Positions 1 to 7,719 of a stretch of DNA of 64,000 nucleotides are shown here, one piece after another. The notes beneath the pieces were generated by a model, which saw only the letters and a list, made by a program, of their open reading frames with translations, made no database searches and was not told the origin of the DNA. The position numbers were made by a program, and so were the translations under genes. Position 1 is the stretch's first letter, and each line of letters opens with the position of its first letter. Origin of the DNA: Candidatus Eremiobacterota bacterium (lineage in GTDB: Bacteria; Vulcanimicrobiota; Vulcanimicrobiia; Vulcanimicrobiales; Vulcanimicrobiaceae); assembly GCA_019240525.1 (NCBI GenBank), contig JAFAYE010000001.1:2391300-2455299 (forward strand), given 5' to 3'.

Positions 1-1311
1 ACCCGCATACGGGCCGCTTTCGGAGAATCCGATCGGGGCTGCGTTGTGATTGTAGCCACGATCGCCCAGGAATCCGGCTTCAAGGAAGAGCGGAAATCCG
101 GGGAACGAGTACGAGAATCCAATGTCGTACTTGAAGATATCGTACCCAACGTTGTACGTGCACGACCCGCCGGTGGGATTACCACATGCCAGCGGATTGC
201 TGTTGTAGTTGCCGTTGACGCCGAAGTAGTAAAGCGCGCTTCCATAAAACGAGAACGCGCGATCTAGATCCGGCAGTTTTTCGAGGCCGACACCGGCGCC
301 CGTTTCTTTCGGATATCCGTAGTTGTTTCCGCGCCACATGTATCCACCAACGAGGTAGATGCGTGGCTTGAGGATACGAATGCCCAGACGAGCGTCGAAG
401 TCATAGTCTCGACCGATGAAGGCCGGAACCGAGGTCTGACCGAGTCCGCCGATGGTGGTGACATAGCAGTCGGCACCGCCGCAGTTATGCGGCCAGTTCC
501 ACTGACGGTAGTCGACCTCAACCATGAAAGGCAGGGCCATGATCGGAATCTCGATGGCTCCGTGGAGCCGGTAGGAGAAGCCTCCATTGTTGTTATTGCT
601 GGTGTTGCCGGGGTCAAACTCGTTGTAGACCTTCGGCGAGATGATGTAATCGCCGGCAGCGTAAAAGTCGTAGTACGGCGCGGCCGACGGCATTGGCGTC
701 GCTGTCGGCGGCGGTGGTGGCGGCGGCGGCGGCGGTGGAGCCGGCGTTGGCGGCGGGGTCGGCGGAATATAGCGAACCACGACGATACGACGGTCCGGAA
801 CCCATTGGACGTAAGCGCCCATGCCTTCCGAAATCACGCGAACCGGTACGAGAACGGTGCCTTGGTAGATAATCGGCGGAACGTCCAAGGGACGTGTCTC
901 GCCATTGATGACAACCTCCGGCTTTCCGACGGTCACTTTGACCTCGGCGCCGGCTTTGCTGACCGTCACGGTCTTGCTGCCTGCGTCAAACGACACAGTT
1001 GCGCCCATTTGCTCGAACATCGAGCGAAGCGGGATCAGTAAGGTTCCGCCGCGCACGAGCGCAGCGAGAACGCGAGCCTGCTTCAGTATATCGGGCTTCG
1101 CATAGACGTGGTGGTCATTGAAGAGAATCGGATACTGACCCGACGGCGGGGACCCGAAGTTCGCCGGCGGAGCAGCCATCGCACCCTGGTCTTGAGCGAT
1201 CGCGTTGGTTCCAATGTTGCCATGCGACGCTCCAGGCTGGGCTGCGACCGCGTTGAGTCCAAGACCGGCTACCATTAGCGCGGCCAGGACCCCAGTGCTC
1301 AGTCGCTTCAA
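1..1311 (-). CDS. Secreted copper-amine-oxidase-N-like domain protein with C-terminal beta-barrel-like region (3' end outside window)
   Basis: Open frame from a TTG start to the window edge (437 codons, incomplete). A perfect AGGAGG lies 5 nt before the TTG at 1309-1311. It begins with a signal peptide (KR, hydrophobic stretch, then AVAA). A module like the copper amine oxidase N-terminal / stalk domain follows at about residues 60-175: 'ILFNDHHVYA', 'LIPLRSMFEQMGA', 'VLVPVRVISEGMGA'. A proline-rich linker (about 175-205) leads to a Tyr/Gly/Asn-rich region of alternating polar and aromatic residues that looks like outer-membrane beta strands. In known proteins the N module is a non-catalytic, surface or cell-wall-associated fold. 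I infer an outer-membrane protein anchored or displayed through the linker; substrate unknown. The thioesterase gene lies upstream on the same strand after 131 nt in which I see no clear signal. Confidence 0.75.
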   Translation of the reverse strand, partial: MKRLSTGVLAALMVAGLGLNAVAAQPGASHGNIGTNAIAQDQGAMAAPPANFGSPPSGQYPILFNDHHVYAKPDILKQARVLAALVRGGTLLIPLRSMFEQMGATVSFDAGSKTVTVSKAGAEVKVTVGKPEVVINGETRPLDVPPIIYQGTVLVPVRVISEGMGAYVQWVPDRRIVVVRYIPPTPPPTPAPPPPPPPPPPPTATPMPSAAPYYDFYAAGDYIISPKVYNEFDPGNTSNNNNGGFSYRLHGAIEIPIMALPFMVEVDYRQWNWPHNCGGADCYVTTIGGLGQTSVPAFIGRDYDFDARLGIRILKPRIYLVGGYMWRGNNYGYPKETGAGVGLEKLPDLDRAFSFYGSALYYFGVNGNYNSNPLACGNPTGGSCTYNVGYDIFKYDIGFSYSFPGFPLFLEAGFLGDRGYNHNAAPIGFSESGPYAG

Positions 1312-1442
1312 TGTGTCCTCCTAGCTGTTAATTGAGCTTAGGCCCAACCGCCCGGACCCTGCGGGTGCCGGTCGCGAGTGCCTTTGGCGTCCTTTTCGGG
1401 GACGGACGATTGCCTCCCCTGCAGTGAGAGGAGACTTTGCGC

Positions 1443-1889
1443 TTAGGCGAGCTTCTCGCGCAGCTTTGCCAGAAACTTGGCCTTGTCGATGATGTAGCGC
1501 TCGTGGCTGCCTTCGGCGACGGCTTCCTGTTCGTCGAAGACGTGGACGGCAAAGCTCACCCGCGGACCATCGAGCATGACCACTTCTACTTCAGTACGTA
1601 CGATGAATCCGACCGGCACCGGTTTCTTGTGCTCGAGATCGACGTGAGTACCCAGCGTAATCTGACCGGGCCTCAAAATCGGCTCGACGCAATGGATCGC
1701 CGCGCTTTCGACGAGTTGAACGAGCATGGACGTAGAGAGGACGTCGACGCCCTTGTTGCCCGCCTTCTCGGCGGTCATCCACTCCTCGACGCGGCTCTGC
1801 AGGCTGTACGAGCGGCCGATGTCGAGTTTCGCGCTCATTGCCTCCGGGAGATACGCCCCGCAGCCGATTTCCTCATGCCGAGGTTCCAA
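1443..1889 (-). CDS. Hotdog-fold thioesterase, FlK-like
   Basis: Small hotdog-fold protein of about 130-148 aa resembling the fluoroacetyl-CoA thioesterase (FlK)-type family: 'MLVQLVESAA' helix, 'GTHVDLEHKKPVPVG' strand-turn, and 'FAVHVFDEQEAVAEGSHERYIID' near the C terminus. These proteins hydrolyse small acyl-CoA thioesters in the cytoplasm; the substrate here is unknown. Two starts are possible: TTG at 1889 with AAGGA 7 nt upstream (used here), or ATG at 1838 with GGAGG only 2 nt upstream, which would give a 131-aa protein closer to the family's usual N terminus. Divergent from the RND adaptor gene. Confidence 0.75.
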   Translation of the reverse strand: MEPRHEEIGCGAYLPEAMSAKLDIGRSYSLQSRVEEWMTAEKAGNKGVDVLSTSMLVQLVESAAIHCVEPILRPGQITLGTHVDLEHKKPVPVGFIVRTEVEVVMLDGPRVSFAVHVFDEQEAVAEGSHERYIIDKAKFLAKLREKLA

Positions 1890-1898
1890 TAGTAGGTC

Positions 1899-1911
1899 CT
1901 TTGAATCAAAG
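1899..1911. promoter_or_regulatory. 13-bp palindrome in a divergent intergenic region
   Basis: CTTTGA-A-TCAAAG, a perfect 6-bp inverted repeat around one central base, lies in the 71-nt gap between the divergent thioesterase and RND adaptor genes and touches the AAGGA ribosome site of the former. Position and symmetry suit an operator for a dimeric regulator, but no second copy or regulator gene was identified nearby, so this is inference. Confidence 0.3.
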
Positions 1912-1960
1912 ACCGTTGGCCGCCGTATATGAGCCGTGAAGGCCCGCTTGTAGGAGAGAG

Positions 1961-3241
1961 ATGCTCAGGAAGACAGAACCCTCCGTTTCTTTAAAGGCAA
2001 CGTTATTGACGCTTGGCCTAACGGCGGCATTTGCCGCGTTGCCGGGCTGCGCGAAGAAGCCGCCGACCGTGACGCCCCCCCTCGCCGTCGATGCCGCGCC
2101 GGCTAGCCGCCAAAACATTGCGACGTATTTGACGCTTGACGGACAGATTGCCCCGCTCGAGCAGTCGACGTTGGCATTCCAGCAGAGCGGTACGATCCTT
2201 CGAATCAACGTGAACATCGGCGACATGGTCCATCGCGGCGAGCTGCTCGCGACGATCGATCCGCGCACGATCGAGGCGCAACTCGAGCAAGCCCAAGCGC
2301 AGGCCGCACAGTACTCGGCTGCGGCGCAGGGGTCGGTGGTCGGATATCCGGTGCAGGTGCAGACGAACCAGGCCGCGGTTCAATCGGCAAAAGCAAATCT
2401 CGAGAACGCGAAACTCGTCTACAATCAGAACGAGCAGCTCTACAAGCAGGGTTACGTTTCGGAGACCACGCTGCAGCAGTCGCAGGCGAACTATGTGTCG
2501 GCGCAGCAAACGTATAACAACTCCGTCGTCGGCCTTCGCAATAACGTCGTTAGTTATCAGAACGTGAAGGCGCAACAGGCGCAAGCGACGGCCGCACAGG
2601 CGCAAGCCCAACTGCTGGCAACCCAGTTGTCGCAAACCTACCTGTATTCGCCCTACGACGCCGTCGTAGCCAATCGTCTGGTCGATCCGGGCGCATACGC
2701 CTCGCCGTCACAGCCGGTTTTGCAAGTCGCGCGCGTCGACCGAGTCTGGATCAACGTGAACGTGCCCGACGAAGATTTGTCATACGTGCATCCAGGCATC
2801 TCGGTTGCTTATCAGTCGACATCGTTGCCGGATCGCAAGTTCAGCGGTCCCGTGCAGACCGTCAACCTCGTTCCCACCTCCGGCACGCTTTCGTACCTGG
2901 CGCGGCTCGAAGTGCAGAACCCCGGGTACGTCTTGCGAGGGGGTATGCTCGTGACCGTCACGGTGACGAAAGCGCGGGCCGCCGACGCGATCGTCGTTCC
3001 GCGCAGTGCGGTCGCGCAAACCGCGAACGGCAATATCGTTTACATCGTTAGCAACAACAAGGCCGAGGCAGTTCCGGTGCGAGTGGGCGTACAGACCGAC
3101 ACGCTTTCGCAGGTCATCAGCCCTCGCATTTCCCCGGGTACTATGGTGGTGACCACGCGTCCGGACGCACTCAAAGACGGAAGCGACGTTGCCGTCAGTA
3201 ACGGCAATGCGCCGGCGGCGTCGTCCGCCTCGGTACACTGA
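1961..3241 (+). CDS. RND efflux periplasmic adaptor subunit (HlyD/MexA family), lipoprotein
   Basis: 426-aa membrane fusion protein. The ATG is preceded by AGGAGAG. The N terminus is a lipoprotein signal ending in the lipobox LPGC (Cys about residue 30). A barrel-sandwich/biotinyl-lipoyl-like half motif follows ('GTILRINVNIGDMVHRGELLATID'). A long Gln/Ala-rich coiled coil spans about residues 105-225. The second lipoyl half and beta-barrel domains come next ('TYLYSPYDAVVANRLVDPGAYASPSQPVLQVA'), then the membrane-proximal domain ('GGMLVTVTV', 'VVPRSAVAQ'). It links an inner-membrane RND pump to a TolC channel. The TolC gene starts 1 nt after its stop, so the two are clearly co-transcribed. No RND pump gene is in the window, so the pump must be elsewhere or shared. 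Confidence 0.92.
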   Translation: MLRKTEPSVSLKATLLTLGLTAAFAALPGCAKKPPTVTPPLAVDAAPASRQNIATYLTLDGQIAPLEQSTLAFQQSGTILRINVNIGDMVHRGELLATIDPRTIEAQLEQAQAQAAQYSAAAQGSVVGYPVQVQTNQAAVQSAKANLENAKLVYNQNEQLYKQGYVSETTLQQSQANYVSAQQTYNNSVVGLRNNVVSYQNVKAQQAQATAAQAQAQLLATQLSQTYLYSPYDAVVANRLVDPGAYASPSQPVLQVARVDRVWINVNVPDEDLSYVHPGISVAYQSTSLPDRKFSGPVQTVNLVPTSGTLSYLARLEVQNPGYVLRGGMLVTVTVTKARAADAIVVPRSAVAQTANGNIVYIVSNNKAEAVPVRVGVQTDTLSQVISPRISPGTMVVTTRPDALKDGSDVAVSNGNAPAASSASVH

Positions 3242-3242
3242 G

Positions 3243-4856
3243 ATGATTCCAGGACGACTTCGCGCGCGAGCGTTCGCCGCAGCGCTGACCCTCGGATTGC
3301 TCGTGAGCGGTGCAGCGGTGGCCCAAAACCTGCCCTCACCGCCGCCGGATCAAGGCTCGATCCCGGGCGTTCCAGGGATCAAGATGCCGTCACCACTGCC
3401 GCAACCGACGATCAGCGGAACGCCGATCCCGTATCCCGCGTACGGCACCCCCGCGCCCGACGTGGCGCAGCTCCAACCGAAAAAGGGCGTGCCGGAGTCG
3501 ATCTCGCTCGCGGACGCGATTCGGATCGCCGTCGCGCTCTCGCCGGTCTTCGCGCTGCAAAATGCCCAATGGGCGGCGATCCACTCGCGGTACACGTCGT
3601 CGTTGCAGGCGCTCTACCCCAGCCTGAGCGGAAATGCGACCATGGGCAAATCGTACAGCAATGGGAACGCGACGCAGTCGTTTAGCACGAGCGGTCCAAT
3701 CACTTCGCCGACGCCCCTCACCCCGCTCGTATCGGCGACGACGGGAGTCGGAAAATATAGTCAGAGCACGATAGCGACCGAATCTGCGAATATCACGGTC
3801 ACGCAGCTCATCTACGACGGCGGCCGAACCATCGCGAACATTCGTTCCGCCCGCGAAGCCGACATCGCCGGCCGAGCCACGCTCCTTCGCAACCTACAAA
3901 CGCTTGCCTACAATGTGGCCACGACGTACTTTTCCGTGTTGGAGGATAACGCGACCGTTGCCGCCGACGCGCAACTCGTTCGTGAGTTCGAAGTCAACGA
4001 AGCTTCAGTCGCGGCGCAAATTCGCAACGGCGCTGCAGCGCGCTCCGACATCGCAGCGGCGCAATATCAGACCGCCCAGGCGCGCGGAAATTTGGTCACG
4101 GCGCAGGGGACGGCGATCGGCGGGCAGGCGACATTTGCCACCACGCTTGGACTCGACGCCGACGCACAAGTCGTTCCGCAACAAGTCACCGCGCAGCTCA
4201 ATGCGCCGAATCCGACATACGGCGTTTCACTGAAGCGCGCCTTGCTCTTGCGTCCGGATTACATATCGGCCGCCTACAACGTCGCGTCGGCACAGGAGGC
4301 GTTGCGGTACGCAAAACTCGCTCGATTTCCGATCTTGTCGGCCGCCGCGAGCGATGGCGTGAGCCGCACGTTCATCGATTGTTACTCGAGCACGATAACG
4401 ACCGGCGGGGGGAAAGTCGTTCCCGTTTCGGAATGCCCTGGACCCACTGGTTGGTCGAACGATAAAACGCTCGGTCTCAATCTGACCATCCCAATCTACG
4501 ACCAGGGCCAAACAAACTATAATATCGCCGTCGCGGCGTCGCAGCTCGATCAAGCTCTGGCGACGCTGAATTCAACCAAGCTGTCGGTTCAATCCGACGT
4601 TCGCTCCGCCTTGGCGACCCTCGTATCGGCGCGAGCATCGCTGGTGCAAGCGCGGTCCGAGCTAACGGCCGCCCAAGTTTCATTGAGCGCCACGCAGGCC
4701 CAATATAAAGTGGGCGCGACGACCGTGCTCAACGTCGTGACTGCCGAAGCAAATCTTACAACGGCGCAGTCCGCCTACATCTCGGCGCTGTACGGCGTGC
4801 AGACGGCCGAGCAGAACTACCTCTACGCGACGGGCATCAGCGACGTTCAAATCTAG
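3243..4856 (+). CDS. TolC-family outer membrane efflux protein
   Basis: 537-aa outer-membrane factor. The ATG at 3243 lies 1 nt after the adaptor's TGA and gives a clean signal peptide (RLRARAF, hydrophobic core, GAAVAQ). A Pro-rich segment follows (about residues 20-75) and then two OEP repeats rich in Ala/Gln helices, for example 'LADAIRIAVALSPVFALQNA', 'ITVTQLIYDGGRTIANIRSA' and 'LGLNLTIPIYDQGQTNYNIAVAASQLDQA'. The 'IYDGG...' and 'IYDQGQ...' strands are the usual paired positions of the TolC fold. It forms the trimeric channel through the outer membrane used by the upstream adaptor. A longer in-frame start at 3189 would lie inside the adaptor gene and spoil the signal peptide. Confidence 0.93.
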   Translation: MIPGRLRARAFAAALTLGLLVSGAAVAQNLPSPPPDQGSIPGVPGIKMPSPLPQPTISGTPIPYPAYGTPAPDVAQLQPKKGVPESISLADAIRIAVALSPVFALQNAQWAAIHSRYTSSLQALYPSLSGNATMGKSYSNGNATQSFSTSGPITSPTPLTPLVSATTGVGKYSQSTIATESANITVTQLIYDGGRTIANIRSAREADIAGRATLLRNLQTLAYNVATTYFSVLEDNATVAADAQLVREFEVNEASVAAQIRNGAAARSDIAAAQYQTAQARGNLVTAQGTAIGGQATFATTLGLDADAQVVPQQVTAQLNAPNPTYGVSLKRALLLRPDYISAAYNVASAQEALRYAKLARFPILSAAASDGVSRTFIDCYSSTITTGGGKVVPVSECPGPTGWSNDKTLGLNLTIPIYDQGQTNYNIAVAASQLDQALATLNSTKLSVQSDVRSALATLVSARASLVQARSELTAAQVSLSATQAQYKVGATTVLNVVTAEANLTTAQSAYISALYGVQTAEQNYLYATGISDVQI

Positions 4857-4868
4857 AATCTCGTTCGC

Positions 4869-6032
4869 ATGATTCGCCAGGCCTCACCAACGCCGGCGAC
4901 AATTTCGGACCCTGTCAACGCGGCGATCCTCGCCGTTTCCGAGGATCGCCTCGCCGGTTTTCAAGCCGATCCATTCGGCGAAATCGCGCAGCGGAGCGGC
5001 GTGCCGGCGCAAACGGTGATCGAGCGGGTTGTCGCGATGCTGCAGGCCGGCACGATTCGGCGCGTACGCCAAACGCTGCTTTCGACGAGCCTAGCGAGCG
5101 GCGCGCTCTGTGCGTGGGAGATCCCGACATCGAAGCTCGACGAGGCGTTCGACTTTATGTTTCGCGAGGATCCCTTTTCGGGTCACGTCGTAATCCGCAC
5201 CACCGACGTGGTCGGGGCAGGCAGTAGCTATCGTCTGTGGACAACGCTCAAAGTTCCGCAGGGTTTCTCGCTGCGCAAGCACGCGGATTGGTTGCGCGAC
5301 CGAGTTGGCGCGCAACGCTTCAGGCTGATGCCGGCCAAGATGCTCTTTACGCTCGGTGTCGGCCACGTGCGCCGCCGCGGCCTCGCCCCGGGCTCGCGGA
5401 CGGCTACCCCGGGAGAACCGTTACGGACGTCGATCGTCACGCTCTCTGCGCTAGAGTGGCGCGTGCTCGTCGCTCTCAAGCGAGAGTTCGCGCCGAGCGA
5501 GATAGCGCGCGACCTGTGGCGCGCTCGCGCGGGCGAGGCCGGCGTCGATTTCGATACGTTCGTCGCCGTGGCGCAGGGCCTGAATGCGAAGGGAGTCATT
5601 GGCCGGTTTTCGACGTTTCTGGAGCACGTTAAACCCGTAGCCGGTAACGAACCGGCGACGCGATACAACGCCCTCTTTCACTGGGCCGTTGCGCCCGGGC
5701 GCGAGATCGATGCGGGCCGCGAAGTCGCGCGCCACTACGTTGTCACCCACGCGTACTGGCGCGAGGGCGGTCCGGAGTTTCACGACGTCAACGTAATGGC
5801 GGTCGCGCACGGCATGGAGAAAACAATGGTGCTGGCGCATAAAGCCGCGATCGACGCGCACCTGCGCGAAGCAGGGATTGATTTCACCTATACAAACGTC
5901 TTTTGGGGAGGACGCAGCGAGATCAAGCCTTCAGAGATCGCCCCTGCGGCATATCGCGATTTCTGTGCGGCGCAGGGCATCGATCCCGATACGATGCAGT
6001 CCGAAGAAGACGAGGAAGGAGCGTCGGCGTGA
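4869..6032 (+). CDS. Lrp/AsnC-type protein resembling fused siroheme decarboxylase AhbA/AhbB (NirDL-like)
   Basis: 387-aa protein with two tandem Lrp/AsnC-like halves. Each has a winged helix (about 15-75: 'DPFGEIAQRSGVPAQTVIERVVAML...GTIRRVRQTLL'; about 190-250: 'LSALEWRVLVALKREF...GVIGRFSTFL') followed by an alpha/beta ligand domain. The pattern 'IxR...R.NALFHWAV....V.HAY.R....F..NV..M.H' near residues 250-310 resembles the siroheme decarboxylases AhbA/B and NirD/L/G/H, which remove two acetate carboxyls from siroheme in alternative haem or haem d1 synthesis. In my recollection of the family the segment reads HCY; here it is HAY. No other haem or nir gene is nearby. The SBP gene overlaps its end (GTGA). 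It could instead be an ordinary regulator, so function is moderate confidence. Confidence 0.55.
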   Translation: MIRQASPTPATISDPVNAAILAVSEDRLAGFQADPFGEIAQRSGVPAQTVIERVVAMLQAGTIRRVRQTLLSTSLASGALCAWEIPTSKLDEAFDFMFREDPFSGHVVIRTTDVVGAGSSYRLWTTLKVPQGFSLRKHADWLRDRVGAQRFRLMPAKMLFTLGVGHVRRRGLAPGSRTATPGEPLRTSIVTLSALEWRVLVALKREFAPSEIARDLWRARAGEAGVDFDTFVAVAQGLNAKGVIGRFSTFLEHVKPVAGNEPATRYNALFHWAVAPGREIDAGREVARHYVVTHAYWREGGPEFHDVNVMAVAHGMEKTMVLAHKAAIDAHLREAGIDFTYTNVFWGGRSEIKPSEIAPAAYRDFCAAQGIDPDTMQSEEDEEGASA

Positions 6033-7705
6033 GACTACGAGTTTTGTGGGTCGCGGCTACGGTGGCTGCCATCCTCGGCGGCGCGGCCTGCACCAAGGTC
6101 TCAACCGAGAATGGTGGGCCCGGCGGCGGCGCACGTCATCCGTGGACGATTCCGGGCGTCTTTCGCTTCTCCGAGTTCTCGGATCCAAAGAACCTTAACG
6201 TCCTGCTCAATTCAGCGTCACCGACGCTCGACATTTCGATGTTCGTCTTTTCGTGGACGATTCGCTACGACGACAAAGCTCGTCCGTTTCCCGATGCGGT
6301 CCGGGAAGTTCCGACCGTCGCCAACGGCGACGTGAGCAAAGACGGCCTGACCCTAAAATACAAGTTGCGGCCGAACATCAAATGGCAAGACGGCGTAGCA
6401 CTGACCTGCAACGATCTCAAGTTTACCTGGCAAGTCGTGATGAATCCGCATAACAATGTGATCACGACCGACGGCTACAAAGACATCGGCAGCATTGACT
6501 GCCGCGATCCACACGTGGCCGTGGTGCACATGAAGAAACTCTACGCTCCATTTTTGCAGCAGCTTTGGAGCGAGAACGGCAACGCGCCGATACTGCCCGA
6601 GCACTTGCTGGCAAAGTACAACGATGCCAAAGGTTCGTTCAATACGGCGCCTTATAACTCTCTGCCAGTCGGCAGCGGTCCGTTCAAAATCGTGGCCTGG
6701 GATCGCGGCTCTGACGTTCGGATGGTGGCAAATCCGTACTTCTATCTCGGCCGGCCGAAGCTGAAGGAAGTGATCTATAAGATCCTTCCCGACGAAAATA
6801 CGGCGGTGACGCAGCTGCGCACGCACGAGCTTGACATGCTTGCACTTGGATCGGGTCTAAAGTGGCCCGAGTACGCTGCGCTGGCGGCCGCCCCCCGAAA
6901 CGGCCTCACAGCGGTTCGCGTCGACGCGTTCTCGTGGGCGCACGTCGACTTCAACCTGCGCCATCCGATCATCGGTGATGTTATGGTTCGGCGCGCGCTG
7001 GCGTATGCCACGAACAAAGAGGAGTTCATTCAAAAAATTGCACACGGCTCGGCGATTGCCGCCGACACGGATCAGCAGCCTCACTACTCCTGGGCGTACA
7101 CCAACGACATCGTGCACTATCCCTACGACCCGGCGAAGGCGAGGGCGCTGCTAGAGTCTGACGGCTGGAAGATAGGTCCCGACGGAGTTCGCGTGAAGGG
7201 TGGGCAGCGTCTGGAGTTCACCATGAGCACGCAAACGGAGTCGAATGTCGGCAAGGCCAACGAGCCGCTCTTACAACGCCAATGGCGCGACGTCGGCGTG
7301 CAAGCCGACATCAAGAACTATCCAACTGATGAGTTTTTCGACAACTCGACCGCCGGCATATTGCAGGGCGGCCACTACGACGTAGCGCTCTTCGCCTGGA
7401 TCGGAGCCGCCGACCCGGATGACAGCGCGATCTATTCGGGCGACAATCTCGCGCCGCACGGGCAGAACGCGATGTTCTGGAACAACCGCATCGCAACCGA
7501 TGCCGTGAACGACGCGCTCAAGACTATCGATCAAGCGCGACGTAAGCGCGACTACGTCATCGAGCAGCAGCAGCTTGCCCTCGACGTACCGACGCTCATT
7601 CTGTATTTCAATCGTTTCCCGTTCGTCTACAACACCGATCTCAAGGGGTTCACACCATCGCCGGTGATCTCGTCGTTCTGGGACCCGTGGAACTATTCCA
7701 TCTGA
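6029..7705 (+). CDS. Oligopeptide/nickel-type ABC transporter substrate-binding lipoprotein (SBP_bac_5)
   Basis: 558-aa extracytoplasmic solute-binding protein of family 5. GTG start overlaps the preceding TGA (GTGA), with AAGGAG about 7 nt upstream. Basic-hydrophobic leader with a weak lipobox (GAAC, Cys about residue 21), then a Gly-rich tether. Typical family-5 elements: 'VSKDGLTLKYKLRPNIKWQDG', 'YNSLPVGSGPFKIVAWDRGSDV', 'IIGDVMVRRALAYATNKEEFIQKI', and the C-terminal 'LALDVPTLILYFNRFPFVYN'. It should capture a peptide or similar solute outside the inner membrane. No permease or ATPase genes are adjacent; the next gene is a paralog. Confidence 0.88.
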   Translation: MRLRVLWVAATVAAILGGAACTKVSTENGGPGGGARHPWTIPGVFRFSEFSDPKNLNVLLNSASPTLDISMFVFSWTIRYDDKARPFPDAVREVPTVANGDVSKDGLTLKYKLRPNIKWQDGVALTCNDLKFTWQVVMNPHNNVITTDGYKDIGSIDCRDPHVAVVHMKKLYAPFLQQLWSENGNAPILPEHLLAKYNDAKGSFNTAPYNSLPVGSGPFKIVAWDRGSDVRMVANPYFYLGRPKLKEVIYKILPDENTAVTQLRTHELDMLALGSGLKWPEYAALAAAPRNGLTAVRVDAFSWAHVDFNLRHPIIGDVMVRRALAYATNKEEFIQKIAHGSAIAADTDQQPHYSWAYTNDIVHYPYDPAKARALLESDGWKIGPDGVRVKGGQRLEFTMSTQTESNVGKANEPLLQRQWRDVGVQADIKNYPTDEFFDNSTAGILQGGHYDVALFAWIGAADPDDSAIYSGDNLAPHGQNAMFWNNRIATDAVNDALKTIDQARRKRDYVIEQQQLALDVPTLILYFNRFPFVYNTDLKGFTPSPVISSFWDPWNYSI

Positions 7706-7719
7706 GGAGCTTCGCCGAT

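Noticed and set aside
700-770. GGC/CCG-rich repetitive tract
   Set aside because: It encodes the polyproline linker of the first gene, not a mobile or CRISPR repeat.
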